A stretch of DNA of 9,202 nt from Lentisphaerota bacterium (GCA_020201415.1 JAIVGW010000053.1:1-9202); one strand, 5' to 3'. Counted from the first letter of the stretch, positions 1-6,306 are shown. Numbers and translations are program-made. Notes: generated from the letters alone by a model not told the origin.

Positions 1-19
1 ACTTGTGAGTGATAAGTTC
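1..19. repeat. Left terminal inverted repeat of the IS
   Basis: ACTTGTGAGTGATAAGTTC. Its reverse complement matches 1829-1847 at 18 of 19 bases; the only difference is position 14 (A here, G in the right copy). The repeat could extend left of the window, which cannot be seen. Confidence 0.9.
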
Positions 20-26
20 TATGGTG

Positions 27-347
27 TCATTCTGTCTTTTTATCGGTCCCCAGTCTAGTTCGAAGTTGGGATAGTTCGAGGGCCAGGTCGACCCATTGCT
101 CGGTGAGCTTCTTGAAGCGCTTGAAGTTGGCCGTCTCCTGCCTGATGGCCACCAGGTTCTCCTGCCTGAGATATTCGCTCCTGCTTTTCATCTTGTGCGT
201 ATAGCTGATCTGGTAGAACGGCTGCTGCCGTTCCTTCGGTTTCCTGTACTGCCGACTGATGGACCCCGGACGCAGCGGCCCGAGTTCATTGAGCTGCCGC
301 TTAACCCGTTCGATCCGTGCGATGATTTTCTCTTCCGATGTTGACAT
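27..347 (-). CDS. DUF6788-family IS accessory protein
   Basis: This 106-aa protein starts at the ATG complementary to 345-347, which has a strong AAAAGGAGG ribosome site just upstream; a longer reading from 404 would run through the control region. The sequence has the DUF6788 layout: an N-terminal helix (EEKIIARIERVKRQL), a core LGPLRPGSISRQYRKP, a PFYQISYTHKMKSRSEYLR strand region, and a C-terminal helical part (FKRFKKLTEQWVDLALELS). As I recall the family, many members carry a CGKPGC-type cysteine pair after the SISxQY segment; this one has none there. The domain is basic and helical, which suits nucleic-acid binding, but its function is unknown. Inside the IS it may regulate or assist transposition; that is inference from context. 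Confidence 0.8.
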   Translation of the reverse strand: MSTSEEKIIARIERVKRQLNELGPLRPGSISRQYRKPKERQQPFYQISYTHKMKSRSEYLRQENLVAIRQETANFKRFKKLTEQWVDLALELSQLRTRLGTDKKTE

Positions 348-371
348 GACGCCTCCTTTTGTTGCAGAATA

Positions 372-393
372 AAGTAGCATATATATGCTACTT
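372..393. promoter_or_regulatory. 22-bp perfect palindrome between the divergent IS genes (operator candidate)
   Basis: The half-site AAGTAGCATAT is followed by its exact inverse ATATGCTACTT. It lies 25 bp from the DUF6788 start and 32 bp from the transposase start. Weak promoter boxes surround it: TTGCAG (362-367) with TATGCT (384-389) toward the transposase, and TTGATA (complement of 393-398) toward the accessory gene. A protein bound here would block both promoters. The palindrome is seen directly; the operator role is inferred. Confidence 0.6.
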
Positions 394-424
394 ATCAACA
401 TCATTATTTCGGGGGGTCATTACG

Positions 425-1825
425 ATGGAGCTATGGATGCGCTGGTGGATGATTGTCGCTCAGCTGCGGGGCGGGTTCTCCCGCAACCGCACCTTCCTGT
501 GGTTTGCTCTCTCGCTGGCGGCCATGTCAATGGGCAACCCGCTTTATGTCACGGGAATGGTGCGGGCGCTCGGGGTACGGGAGGGTTGCTACGAGCGGTT
601 CATCGGGTTCTTCCACAGCAAGGCGGTGGGGCAGGCGAAGCTTACGGTGCTGTGGGTGGCGGTGGTCTTGAAGCTGACGCTCCCCCGATTACCAAAGTAC
701 AACGGCCGGATTCTCCTGCTGGCCGACGGTATCAAGGTTGCCAAGAGCGGGCGCAAGATGCCAGCGGTCAAAAAGCTCCACCAGGAGAGCCAGGATAACA
801 GCAAACCGGAATATATCTTCGGGCATTCCTGCCAGGCGGCGGCACTGGTCGTCGCGGCTGCCTCCAGCTATTTCGCCCTGCCCCTGTGCTGCCGGATCCA
901 CGAAGGCGTGGTCTTCTCCAACCGCGACAAGCGCACCCTGCTCAATAAACTCGTCACCATGATCCTCTCGCTGGGGATCCACGTTCCGTGCTACCTGATT
1001 GCCGACACCTACTACGCCAGCAAGTCGGTCATCGATCCGCTTCTCAAGAGCGGACAACACCTGATCAGTGCCGTCAGGTCCAACGTGGTGGCCTACGAGC
1101 CCGCCCCTCCCTCCAGGATCAAGCGGCGGGGAAGGCCAAAAACCTACGGCGCTAAAGTCAAGCTTCACTCGCTCTTTGACCAGACCGGGCTTTTCTCGCA
1201 AGCACCCAGTCCCGTCTATGGCGAGACAGACGTGACGATCCGCTATCTGTGCAAGGACCTGTACTGGCGTCCTGTGGGCATCAAGGTCCGTTTCGTCCTG
1301 GTCGATCACCCATCACGCGGCAAGAAGATATTCCTGTGCACCGATCTCTCGCTAGATCCCCTGGACATTATCCGCCTCTATGGAATCCGGTTCAAAATCG
1401 AACTGTCCTTCAAGCAGGCCGTCCACCAGATCGGGACCTACGGGTATCACTTCTGGATGCGCACCATGAAACAGCGGACACGAAAGAGCGGAAACACTTT
1501 CCTGCACATGGAAAGCAAAGAATACCGGGAGCGAGTGAAGCGCAAGATTACAGCCTACCACTGCTACATGCAAACCGGCGTCATCGCCCAGGGCGTCCTG
1601 CAGTTGCTCTCGATCATGCATTCCGAATGCGTCTGGAAATCATTCCGCTCATGGATGCGCACAAAAAGACCCGGAATCCCGCCTTCCGAATGGGTTGTGG
1701 CTACCGCGTTGCAACACAGCCTGCCGGAATTTCTCGCGGATGCCCCACAAGAGCACATAATGGCGAAATTCATGCGCAAAAACATTGACCTTGATGCCGC
1801 GCAAGGATTACGATTGCTTGCATGA
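425..1825 (+). CDS. IS4-superfamily-like DDE transposase
   Basis: The enzyme catalyses cut-and-paste movement of the IS by binding its terminal repeats. It is 466 aa from the ATG at 425, preceded by a GGGGGG stretch at 411-416; an upstream ATG at 359 would translate the palindromic control region and is less likely. The catalytic triad reads as D101 (LLADGIKVAKSG), D194 (LIADTYYASK) and E326 in YGIRFKIELSFKQ. The last matches the Y-(2)-R-(3)-E signature of IS4-type enzymes (Y319, R322, E326). A long insertion between the second Asp and the Glu fits the beta-strand insertion of that superfamily. The ORF is uninterrupted and near full length for such enzymes. The specific IS family is not assigned. 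Confidence 0.88.
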   Translation: MELWMRWWMIVAQLRGGFSRNRTFLWFALSLAAMSMGNPLYVTGMVRALGVREGCYERFIGFFHSKAVGQAKLTVLWVAVVLKLTLPRLPKYNGRILLLADGIKVAKSGRKMPAVKKLHQESQDNSKPEYIFGHSCQAAALVVAAASSYFALPLCCRIHEGVVFSNRDKRTLLNKLVTMILSLGIHVPCYLIADTYYASKSVIDPLLKSGQHLISAVRSNVVAYEPAPPSRIKRRGRPKTYGAKVKLHSLFDQTGLFSQAPSPVYGETDVTIRYLCKDLYWRPVGIKVRFVLVDHPSRGKKIFLCTDLSLDPLDIIRLYGIRFKIELSFKQAVHQIGTYGYHFWMRTMKQRTRKSGNTFLHMESKEYRERVKRKITAYHCYMQTGVIAQGVLQLLSIMHSECVWKSFRSWMRTKRPGIPPSEWVVATALQHSLPEFLADAPQEHIMAKFMRKNIDLDAAQGLRLLA

Positions 1826-1828
1826 GAT

Positions 1829-1847
1829 GAACTCATCACTCACAAGT
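1829..1847. repeat. Right terminal inverted repeat of the IS
   Basis: GAACTCATCACTCACAAGT is the inverted partner of 1-19 with one mismatch. It starts three bases after the transposase stop codon. Confidence 0.9.
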
Positions 1848-1891
1848 AATAATAAAGATGACGAAAAAAATAGTTCAGCTAGAATGCTCGC

Positions 1892-2045
1892 ATGCCAAGA
1901 AAACCACGAATAGAGTATGCTGGAGCAGTTTATCCTCCTTCGCGCAAGGCTATGGCGGACAAGTCATGTAATGTGTCGCGGAGACCGTCGCGAGTCGGTT
2001 TTCCGCGATGATCGTGATCATGAGTCGTTTATTGAGACGCTGTAA
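1892..2045 (+). pseudogene. N-terminal remnant of a REP-associated tyrosine transposase (RAYT, Y1_Tnp)
   Basis: Reading from the ATG at 1892 gives MPRKPRIEYAGAVY. After a 31-bp interruption the next frame continues HVMCRGDRRESVFRDD RDHESFIETL and then stops at 2043. Joined across the gap, these are the start of a RAYT/TnpA-REP protein, whose usual opening is close to MPRxxRxxxxGAxYHVxxRGxRRExIFxDD. Only about 40 codons remain. The HUH motif and catalytic tyrosine, which lie further along in intact members, are absent, so the gene is dead. Intact relatives are single-strand transposases that move REP hairpins. The neighbouring IS ends 45 bp upstream of the start codon. No family-like sequence was found after 2045. 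Confidence 0.75.
1934..1964. repeat. 31-bp insertion inside the RAYT remnant, REP-like hairpin
   Basis: This block separates two codons (TAT and CAT) that are normally adjacent in the family's YHV motif, and it shifts the frame by one. It contains the hairpin CCTT-CGCGC-AAGG (1937-1949), followed by CTATGGCGGACAAG. No second copy was found in the window and no target duplication is obvious. It behaves like a small hairpin repeat that inserted into the gene. That it belongs to a dispersed family is inferred. Confidence 0.5.
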
Positions 2046-2090
2046 TGCTGACCATTAATATCCTGACCTCTAATGTCGACAGTCGCCGGC

Positions 2091-2118
2091 TTGACAGCTT
2101 GGAAAAATATAGCATAAA
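2091..2118 (+). promoter_or_regulatory. Candidate sigma-70-type promoter upstream of the D-aminopeptidase
   Basis: A perfect -35 box TTGACA (2091-2096) is followed after 16 bp by CATAAA (2113-2118, 4 of 6 to consensus). It would give a leader of roughly 80 bases before the original start codon at 2205. Confidence 0.4.
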
Positions 2119-2152
2119 TAGCAATAGTGATTACGGCTTCGCGGACGCTGAC

Positions 2153-2164
2153 GGACTGCAGTCC
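2153..2164. promoter_or_regulatory. 12-bp palindrome in the D-aminopeptidase leader
   Basis: GGACTGCAGTCC is perfectly self-complementary and lies 35 bp downstream of the candidate -10 box and 40 bp before the start codon. A small hairpin CGGG-CTT-CCCG (2179-2189) follows. Either could be an operator or a leader structure, but both are short enough to arise by chance. Confidence 0.25.
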
Positions 2165-2204
2165 TTGTTTAAACTTAACGGGCTTCCCGCCATCAGGAAC
2201 CAAC

Positions 2205-2928
2205 ATGAAAATATACATTTTTGTCGATATGGAAGCGTAAATATTACACCGCCGATTTGAATGCCTGCATCCGTGGTTGCTTCAACGCCGGCGCCGAGGC
2301 CGTGTTGGCCCGTGACGGCCACGGTAGCGGCAACCATGTCATTTGGGACGAACTGGACCCACGCGCCGAGCTGTTCCAGGGGCGCAATGAAACCGGCCAT
2401 CTGCGATTTCCGCGCATCACGGAATGCGACGCCTTGATCCTGCTGGGGTACCATGCCATGGCCGGTACCCGCGGCGCGCTGCTGGAGCACACCTATTCCA
2501 GCGCTAAGATTCAAAATATGTGGCTGAATGGGCGACCGGTCGGCGAGATTGGCCTGGACGCGGCCGTGGCTGCGGAGTATGGCGTGCCTACCATTCTGGT
2601 GACAGGAGACGACCATGTATGCCTGGAAGCGCGCGCATGGATTCCGGGTGTCATGACCTGCGAAGTGAAAAAAAGCCTGGGCAACCAGGGCGCCTTTTTA
2701 CTTTCGCAGCCCGCCGCCCACCGACTGATTGAATCAAGTACCGCCGCCGCCATCAGGCGCATCGGCGACATCAAGCCCGTCCAGGTACAGAAACCGGTCA
2801 CCGTGCGCACCGAAGTTGTGGAACGCGGCCAGATACCGCGCGATGGCGCGGACGGCTTCCGGGTCCTGGACGGTCGCACTTACGAACGCACCGCCGATAC
2901 GGTCCTGAAAGCTTGGCTCGGCTGGTAA
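2205..2928 (+). pseudogene. dppA: D-aminopeptidase, peptidase family M55 (DppA-like), frameshifted with internal deletion
   Basis: DppA-type enzymes are zinc aminopeptidases that release N-terminal D-amino acids from short peptides. The original start is ATG 2205, giving MKIYIFVDMEA before a stop at 2238. The D8 and E10 of this stretch match the first metal ligands of B. subtilis DppA. The rest is in another frame, open from a TTG at 2221: YYTADLNACIRG, then the RDGH histidine (family position 60), LGYHAMAG (H104), LLEHT (nucleophile-type histidine) and RPVGEIGL (E133). Aligned to the 274-aa B. subtilis enzyme, about 62 nt between E10 and T36 are missing, which explains the frame change. The 3' part seems complete. 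A shortened protein started at TTG 2221 would lack two metal ligands and should be inactive. The family assignment is strong; loss of function is inferred. Confidence 0.85.
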
Positions 2929-2981
2929 GCATCAGGTCCGCGTCATCAGTTGGTGTGTTTCGGGGCGGCTTGCCGGTGCGT

Positions 2982-2999
2982 AGTCCTGGGGAGAGGACT
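2982..2999. other. Small hairpin between the D-aminopeptidase and GNAT genes
   Basis: AGTCCT and AGGACT pair perfectly around a GGGGAG loop in the 96-bp gap between the genes. There is no following T run, so it is not a typical intrinsic terminator. It may mark the end of the dppA-like transcript or be incidental. Confidence 0.3.
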
Positions 3000-3024
3000 G
3001 CCGTCATTGTAGAAAAGATGGAAT

Positions 3025-3633
3025 ATGCCTGAGCGGAACAAGGAAAATCGGGGCACGACGGGATTGTCAAGTACAGCCGTGCGCATGCTGCTGCCGGCAT
3101 TGCGCCCGATGGCAGGCCGGCGGCTGCCGGCCGGCTACACCCTGGCCGCCTATCGAACCGGTGATGCCGCGCATTGGGTTGAGATATGTGCGGCGGCGGA
3201 AGACTACCTGGACATCAATCATGAGCTTTTCTTGAAACAGTTTGCCGGAGATGAGGCGGCTTTACGCGCAAGGATGCTGTTTCTGGTTGCTCCGGACCGG
3301 AGTTATGTCGGGACAGCCACGGCCTGGACGGATGACCGGACTGTGGGCGCGGCGCTGGGGCGGGTACATTGGGTGGCGATTGTGCCGGCCAGCCAGGGAC
3401 GTGGTCTGGCGCGGCCATTGCTGGCGGCGGTGCTTGAGCGTCTGCGGCAGTTGGGCCACACGCGCGCCTATTTGAACACATCCACCCTGCGGGTGACGGC
3501 CATCAATCTTTATCTGCGATTCGGATTCGTTCCGGACATTCGGTCAGACCAGGAGCGCAGGGCCTGGCGCGCGGTGATCGACGCCGTCAAGCCGGAATGG
3601 CACGCCCGACTCCGGCAGGCGGTGCAAGCCTGA
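3025..3633 (+). CDS. GNAT-family N-acetyltransferase
   Basis: This 202-aa protein is predicted to transfer an acetyl group from acetyl-CoA to an amine on an unknown substrate. The core begins near residue 37 (GYTLAAYRTGD). The acetyl-CoA loop is motif A, VAIVPASQGRGLARPLL, with Q124-G-R-G-L-A129. Motif B is NLYLRFGFVPD (161-171). The first 30 or so residues are not family-like, and no strong ribosome site precedes the ATG at 3025; ATGs at 3085 or 3109 are possible starts. It lies 96 bp after the broken D-aminopeptidase and in the same direction, so the two may be cotranscribed. It converges on the racemase with 19 bp between stop codons. Confidence 0.8.
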   Translation: MPERNKENRGTTGLSSTAVRMLLPALRPMAGRRLPAGYTLAAYRTGDAAHWVEICAAAEDYLDINHELFLKQFAGDEAALRARMLFLVAPDRSYVGTATAWTDDRTVGAALGRVHWVAIVPASQGRGLARPLLAAVLERLRQLGHTRAYLNTSTLRVTAINLYLRFGFVPDIRSDQERRAWRAVIDAVKPEWHARLRQAVQA

Positions 3634-3652
3634 TCATGCGCCATGGTGTATT

Positions 3653-4360
3653 TCATGAGATAGCTTTTTCAAGATTGCGCGCCTGCCGAATGCAGGCCCG
3701 GGCCAGAATTGCTATGGTGTCAAAGCTCGGCCGCGGGGCCTGATGCCGCACCATGGCCAGCGGGATTTCGGTGCAGGCATAGGCCAGTGAGTCCGCGCCC
3801 GCGTCCGCCAGTTCCATGGCGACCTGTTTGGCGATTTCCGTTAGCGGCGGCAGCTCGCCGGTATTCTTGAAACGCATGATGCCGGTCATTAACGCGGCCT
3901 GGCTGGCGGGGGCGGGGATGATGGCGGTCAGTCCGTCCCGGGCCAGGCGATCCTGATACAGACCGGCCTGCAACAAGCCGGTGGTTGCCAGGAGGCCGAC
4001 ACTGCGGCAGCCCGCCTGCCGCAAGGCCATGGCGGTTTCCTCTATGATGCTGAGTACGGGGATCCTGACAGCCTGCCGGATTTGATCAATGTAATAATGC
4101 GCGCTGTTGCAAGGGATGGCAATGAAGTCCGCCCCGGCGCGTTCAACATTGCGCGCGGTATCCAGCAATCCGGGCAGGGCGTCGGGACCCTCGCCGGTAA
4201 TGCTCAGGGACGGCTTGGGCATTTTGGGGTTATTGTCCACCACGATCCGGAAATGTTCTTCCTCCCGGGTGGTAGGGGTGTTCTTGATGATCAGGCTCAG
4301 TAATTCCACGGTTGCTTCCGGGCCTTTGCCGCCGAGTATGCCAATGATGCCTTCGCGCAT
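3653..4360 (-). CDS. Aspartate/glutamate racemase family protein (amino-acid racemase)
   Basis: This is a 235-aa PLP-independent racemase. Two cysteines act as the acid-base pair and interconvert L- and D-amino acids. Visible marks are the N-terminal IGILGGKGPEATVEL, the first catalytic cysteine C84 in AIPCNSAHYY, and the second, C196, in YACTEIPLAM. The length is typical of the aspartate racemase/RacX/YgeA group. The ATG at 4360 has an AAGGAA ribosome site seven bases upstream. It lies between two GNAT genes and near a D-aminopeptidase, which hints at D-amino-acid use. The substrate (Asp, Glu or another amino acid) cannot be read from the sequence. Confidence 0.9.
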   Translation of the reverse strand: MREGIIGILGGKGPEATVELLSLIIKNTPTTREEEHFRIVVDNNPKMPKPSLSITGEGPDALPGLLDTARNVERAGADFIAIPCNSAHYYIDQIRQAVRIPVLSIIEETAMALRQAGCRSVGLLATTGLLQAGLYQDRLARDGLTAIIPAPASQAALMTGIMRFKNTGELPPLTEIAKQVAMELADAGADSLAYACTEIPLAMVRHQAPRPSFDTIAILARACIRQARNLEKAIS

Positions 4361-4409
4361 AAATCAGTTCCTTGTATGTTAAATAGTTCTGCGTGTGTCA
4401 TGGCGCAGC

Positions 4410-4441
4410 GATGTTTATTGAAAACATCATAAGCTTGTCAG
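4410..4441 (-). promoter_or_regulatory. Candidate racemase promoter overlapping a 7-bp hairpin
   Basis: On the minus strand CTGACA (complement of 4436-4441) and AATAAA (complement of 4414-4419) are 16 bp apart, with the racemase start about 54 bp beyond. The -10 box lies within an inverted repeat, GATGTTT-ATTGA-AAACATC (4410-4428), so a repressor at the repeat would cover the promoter. Boxes and repeat are seen; function is inferred. Confidence 0.35.
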
Positions 4442-4546
4442 AACCGGGCCAGTGCGTCAATCGGTTCATGACATTTAACGCGCAGTATGCTAAATTTAAT
4501 TAACAGGTCGCAGAAGCCGTTCGTGCTCATAAAGGCCGGGGTTGGG

Positions 4547-5059
4547 ATGCTTGAAACTGAGCCAGTCAACAGCGCGGAGCAAATCGCCGCAGTGGAGCGA
4601 TTAGCCCGCGAAATATGGGTGGAGCATCACACGCCCATCATCGGGCGGGAGCAGGTGGATTACATGCTCGCGCGTTTTCAGAGCGCCGCCGCAATCGCCC
4701 GGCAGATTGCCGATGGTCACGAATATTACATTTTAGTCCGGGCGGGCGCCGCTGCCGGTTATCTGGCGATTGTGCCGGATCATGTCGATGGCGCTCTCAT
4801 GCTCAGCAAGATTTATGTAAGGCATGCCCTGCGCGGTGCGGGGATAGGCTGCGCCGCCTTGGATTTTGTCGAGAAGCTTTGTCGGGCAAGGCATTTGCAC
4901 AAGATATGGCTGATGGTCAACCGACACAATATAACGTCCATCGCCTGGTACGAACGCATGGGATTTGTCAAAGTCAAGCCGATCATCCAGGATATCGGCG
5001 GCGGATATTTGACGGACGATTTCCGGATGGAAAAACGCGTTAGCAAGAATATAGAATAA
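4547..5059 (+). CDS. GNAT-family N-acetyltransferase (second copy, different subgroup)
   Basis: This is a 170-aa acetyl-CoA-dependent acetyltransferase of unknown substrate. Family marks are IWVEHHTPIIGREQVDYML (residues 24-41), motif A IYVRHALRGAGIGCAAL with R96-G-A-G-I-G101, the motif B stretch NITSIAWYERMGF (128-140), and the ending IGGGYLTDDFRMEK, typical of a small-molecule GNAT subgroup. I start it at 4547 because the conserved part begins there; an in-frame ATG at 4487 would add 20 unlike residues. Neither start has a strong ribosome site. It diverges from the racemase across about 190 bp and does not closely resemble the GNAT at 3025-3633. Confidence 0.82.
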   Translation: MLETEPVNSAEQIAAVERLAREIWVEHHTPIIGREQVDYMLARFQSAAAIARQIADGHEYYILVRAGAAAGYLAIVPDHVDGALMLSKIYVRHALRGAGIGCAALDFVEKLCRARHLHKIWLMVNRHNITSIAWYERMGFVKVKPIIQDIGGGYLTDDFRMEKRVSKNIE

Positions 5060-5060
5060 G

Positions 5061-5221
5061 AATAGGGGGGGGTCAGATAGCATAAAAGGCGGTTAGAGGT
5101 CCGTGATATGTGGTATAAGATGGGAAGAACGGATGCGGCAAGATGCCTGGGCACAAGATTTAGGGCGTCGGTTACAGGAAAAACTAGACGCTATTTGGAA
5201 AGTGGAAGGCTGACACCTATT
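5061..5221. repeat. Imperfect inverted-repeat-bounded segment after the GNAT gene
   Basis: The left end AATAGGGGGGGGTCAG (5061-5076) is mirrored by CTGACACCTATT (5210-5221), allowing a gap in the G run. Between them a 38-codon open frame (5097-5213, no ribosome site) ends MRQDAWAQDLGRRLQEK LDAIWKVEG, which looks like the helical tail of a protein but is not recognised. The GGGGTCAG end also occurs in the repeats around the DUF2442 gene. This may be a small degraded mobile cassette. Confidence 0.3.
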
Positions 5222-5274
5222 TGCATGGCCGTATACGACGAGACAAATTCCGAACAACACATCGGCCTTTTAGA

Positions 5275-5303
5275 TTGAAATGACCCATCGAAAGTGCTAC
5301 GTT
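5275..5303 (+). promoter_or_regulatory. Candidate promoter of the toxin-antitoxin operon
   Basis: TTGAAA (5275-5280, 5 of 6 to consensus) and TACGTT (5298-5303, 3 of 6) are 17 bp apart and end 29 bp before the antitoxin start. No clear palindromic operator for autoregulation was found. Confidence 0.3.
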
Positions 5304-5332
5304 TCCAATTAATCAAGCATGAGGTGACAGAT

Positions 5333-5560
5333 ATGCCAAGCACAGCTGAAATCATACACGAAGCAGAATCTCTTCCAGTAGAGGAGCGTACACTTGTTGT
5401 CGAGTCGCTCCTTCGCTCACTCAACCCCCCGGACCCCGAAATTGATCGGAAATGGGCGGCTGTCGCCACACGACGGCTGAAGGAATTGCGCTCTGGCCAA
5501 GTCAAGCCAGTTCCGGGCGAAGATGTGTTCGCAAGAATTCGACAGCAGTTTGCTACATGA
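5333..5560 (+). CDS. Antitoxin, putative addiction module component family
   Basis: This 75-aa protein is of the addiction-module type (PF09720/TIGR02574). It has the typical opening helix IIHEAESLPVEERTLVVESLL, the linker NPPDPEIDRKWAAVATRRL and the tail GQVKPVPGEDVFARI. It should bind and neutralise the toxin encoded next to it and probably repress the operon with it. The ATG at 5333 has a good GAGGTG ribosome site 6 bases upstream. Its stop codon overlaps the toxin start by four bases (ATGA), typical of coupled translation. Codon use and base composition are less GC-rich than in the flanking metabolic genes, which fits horizontal movement of TA modules. Confidence 0.88.
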   Translation: MPSTAEIIHEAESLPVEERTLVVESLLRSLNPPDPEIDRKWAAVATRRLKELRSGQVKPVPGEDVFARIRQQFAT

Positions 5561-5868
5561 CATTCTCATTCCATCCTGAAGAGGATGCCGAATTTGTCAA
5601 GGTCGTGGAGTATTATGAGGACTGTGATCCCGGTCTCGGCATAGACTTCTCGCGCGAAGCCTATGCTGCTATCCAAGACATCATCGACTACCCGACGCTG
5701 TGGCCGGTAATGGATAACGAAGTACACCGCTATCTTTGCCATCGATTTCCGTATGGCGTATTGTACAGCATCGAAGCGGATGGCATATTCATCCTTGCAA
5801 TAATGCATCTCCACCGTGATCCCGATTATTGGAAACACAGATTGGCATCTGGCAGAACAAAAGTTTGA
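5557..5868 (+). CDS. RelE/ParE-superfamily toxin
   Basis: This 103-aa type II toxin overlaps the antitoxin stop by ATGA. Features are the N-terminal FHPEEDAEFVKVVEYYED helix, the central RYLCHRFPYGVLYSIEAD with R58, R63 and the P-Y-G-V-L-Y strand, and the closing HLHRDPDYWKHR. The fold is that of mRNA interferases (RelE) or gyrase poisons (ParE). Pairing with an addiction-module antitoxin favours the ParE-like group, but the target cannot be decided here. The ORF is intact. A hairpin with a T run follows immediately, closing the operon. Confidence 0.88.
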   Translation: MTFSFHPEEDAEFVKVVEYYEDCDPGLGIDFSREAYAAIQDIIDYPTLWPVMDNEVHRYLCHRFPYGVLYSIEADGIFILAIMHLHRDPDYWKHRLASGRTKV

Positions 5869-5875
5869 ACCATAC

Positions 5876-5898
5876 AAAATTGAGCTTCGCTCATTTTT
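5876..5898 (+). terminator. Intrinsic terminator after the TA operon
   Basis: The stem TGAGC-TTC-GCTCA (5881-5893) is followed by five T (5894-5898) and preceded by AAAAT, which extends the pairing past one mismatch. It starts about 12 bases after the toxin stop codon. The stem is short, so strength may be moderate. Confidence 0.55.
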
Positions 5899-5995
5899 GA
5901 AGGTTAGACTCGTCGTTCGGCTCTGAAAAGATTTACTTTTGCGACCAACGCCTGTAGTTTAATTATCCGACCATCATATCCACGCTGGGCGAAGC

Positions 5996-6261
5996 ATGAG
6001 GTCGGACTGGTTTAGTAATGATGATCGCAAACTGGTAATTGCCGCAGCCGTCCATTCAGAAACAGTAATGCGGTTGGACTGGAACAGAGATGTGCTGAAG
6101 ATGGGGTTAGAGCGTATTGTCGCCAATTGATTGTACGACAAAATAGTCGTGTGAAAAACTCGCCGGAACTGAAAGCAAAAAAGGTAAAACTGCTTAAGAG
6201 TGATAAATCTACTGACCCCAAATATCAGGCTCGACAACGGGGGAAACGGATGTTACGTTAA
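5996..6261 (+). pseudogene. Frameshifted coding remnant, possibly a RAYT C-terminus
   Basis: From ATG 5996 a 44-codon frame reads MRSDWFSNDDRKLVI AAAV, then ETVMRLDWNRDVLKMGLERI, stopping at 6128. The next frame picks up at about 6118 and runs to a stop at 6259 with a basic tail (RQLIVRQNSRVKNSPELKAK, later RQRGKRMLR). The W...L.MG pattern and basic tail resemble the helix-turn-helix-like C-terminus of some RAYT transposases, but the match is from memory and weak. The 127 bp between the TA terminator and 5996 hold nothing recognisable. The end of this remnant carries the left copy of the inverted repeat at 6202-6219. Confidence 0.35.
6202..6219. repeat. Left copy of the GATAAATCTACTGACCCC inverted repeat
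   Basis: These 18 bases match the reverse complement of 6608-6629 apart from a 4-base insertion in that copy. The pair brackets the DUF2442 gene. Confidence 0.65.
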
Positions 6262-6306
6262 ATGCGAATATTTGTTTTTTTCTTGGTTTTTAAGTAGCAG
6301 AGTCAT

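Larger units (their letters stand above)
1..1847. mobile_element. Complete insertion sequence (DDE transposase plus divergent DUF6788 gene)
   Basis: An 1847-bp element is bounded by terminal inverted repeats matching at 18 of 19 positions (1-19 and 1829-1847). It is very compact: the accessory gene ends 7 bp inside the left repeat and the transposase ends 3 bp inside the right one. The two genes diverge from a 77-bp control region with a perfect palindrome. The left outer boundary falls exactly on the first base of the window, so the target-site duplication cannot be tested; the right flank begins AATAATAAAG. Both genes are open, so the element may still be active. Assignment to the IS4 superfamily rests on the transposase motifs; the exact family is not recognised. 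Confidence 0.88.

Noticed and set aside
689..1309. 206-aa minus-strand frame within the transposase
   Set aside because: Antisense shadow of the transposase; no motif of its own and the plus frame is clearly coding.
2221..2928. Intact 235-aa gene starting at TTG 2221
   Set aside because: The first seven residues (MSIWKRK) are out-of-frame reading of the true start region; the proper MKIYIFVDME start is 16 bases upstream in another frame.
5881..5898. Hairpin considered as a CRISPR-like or attachment repeat
   Set aside because: Single copy, followed by a T run right after the toxin stop; a terminator explains it.
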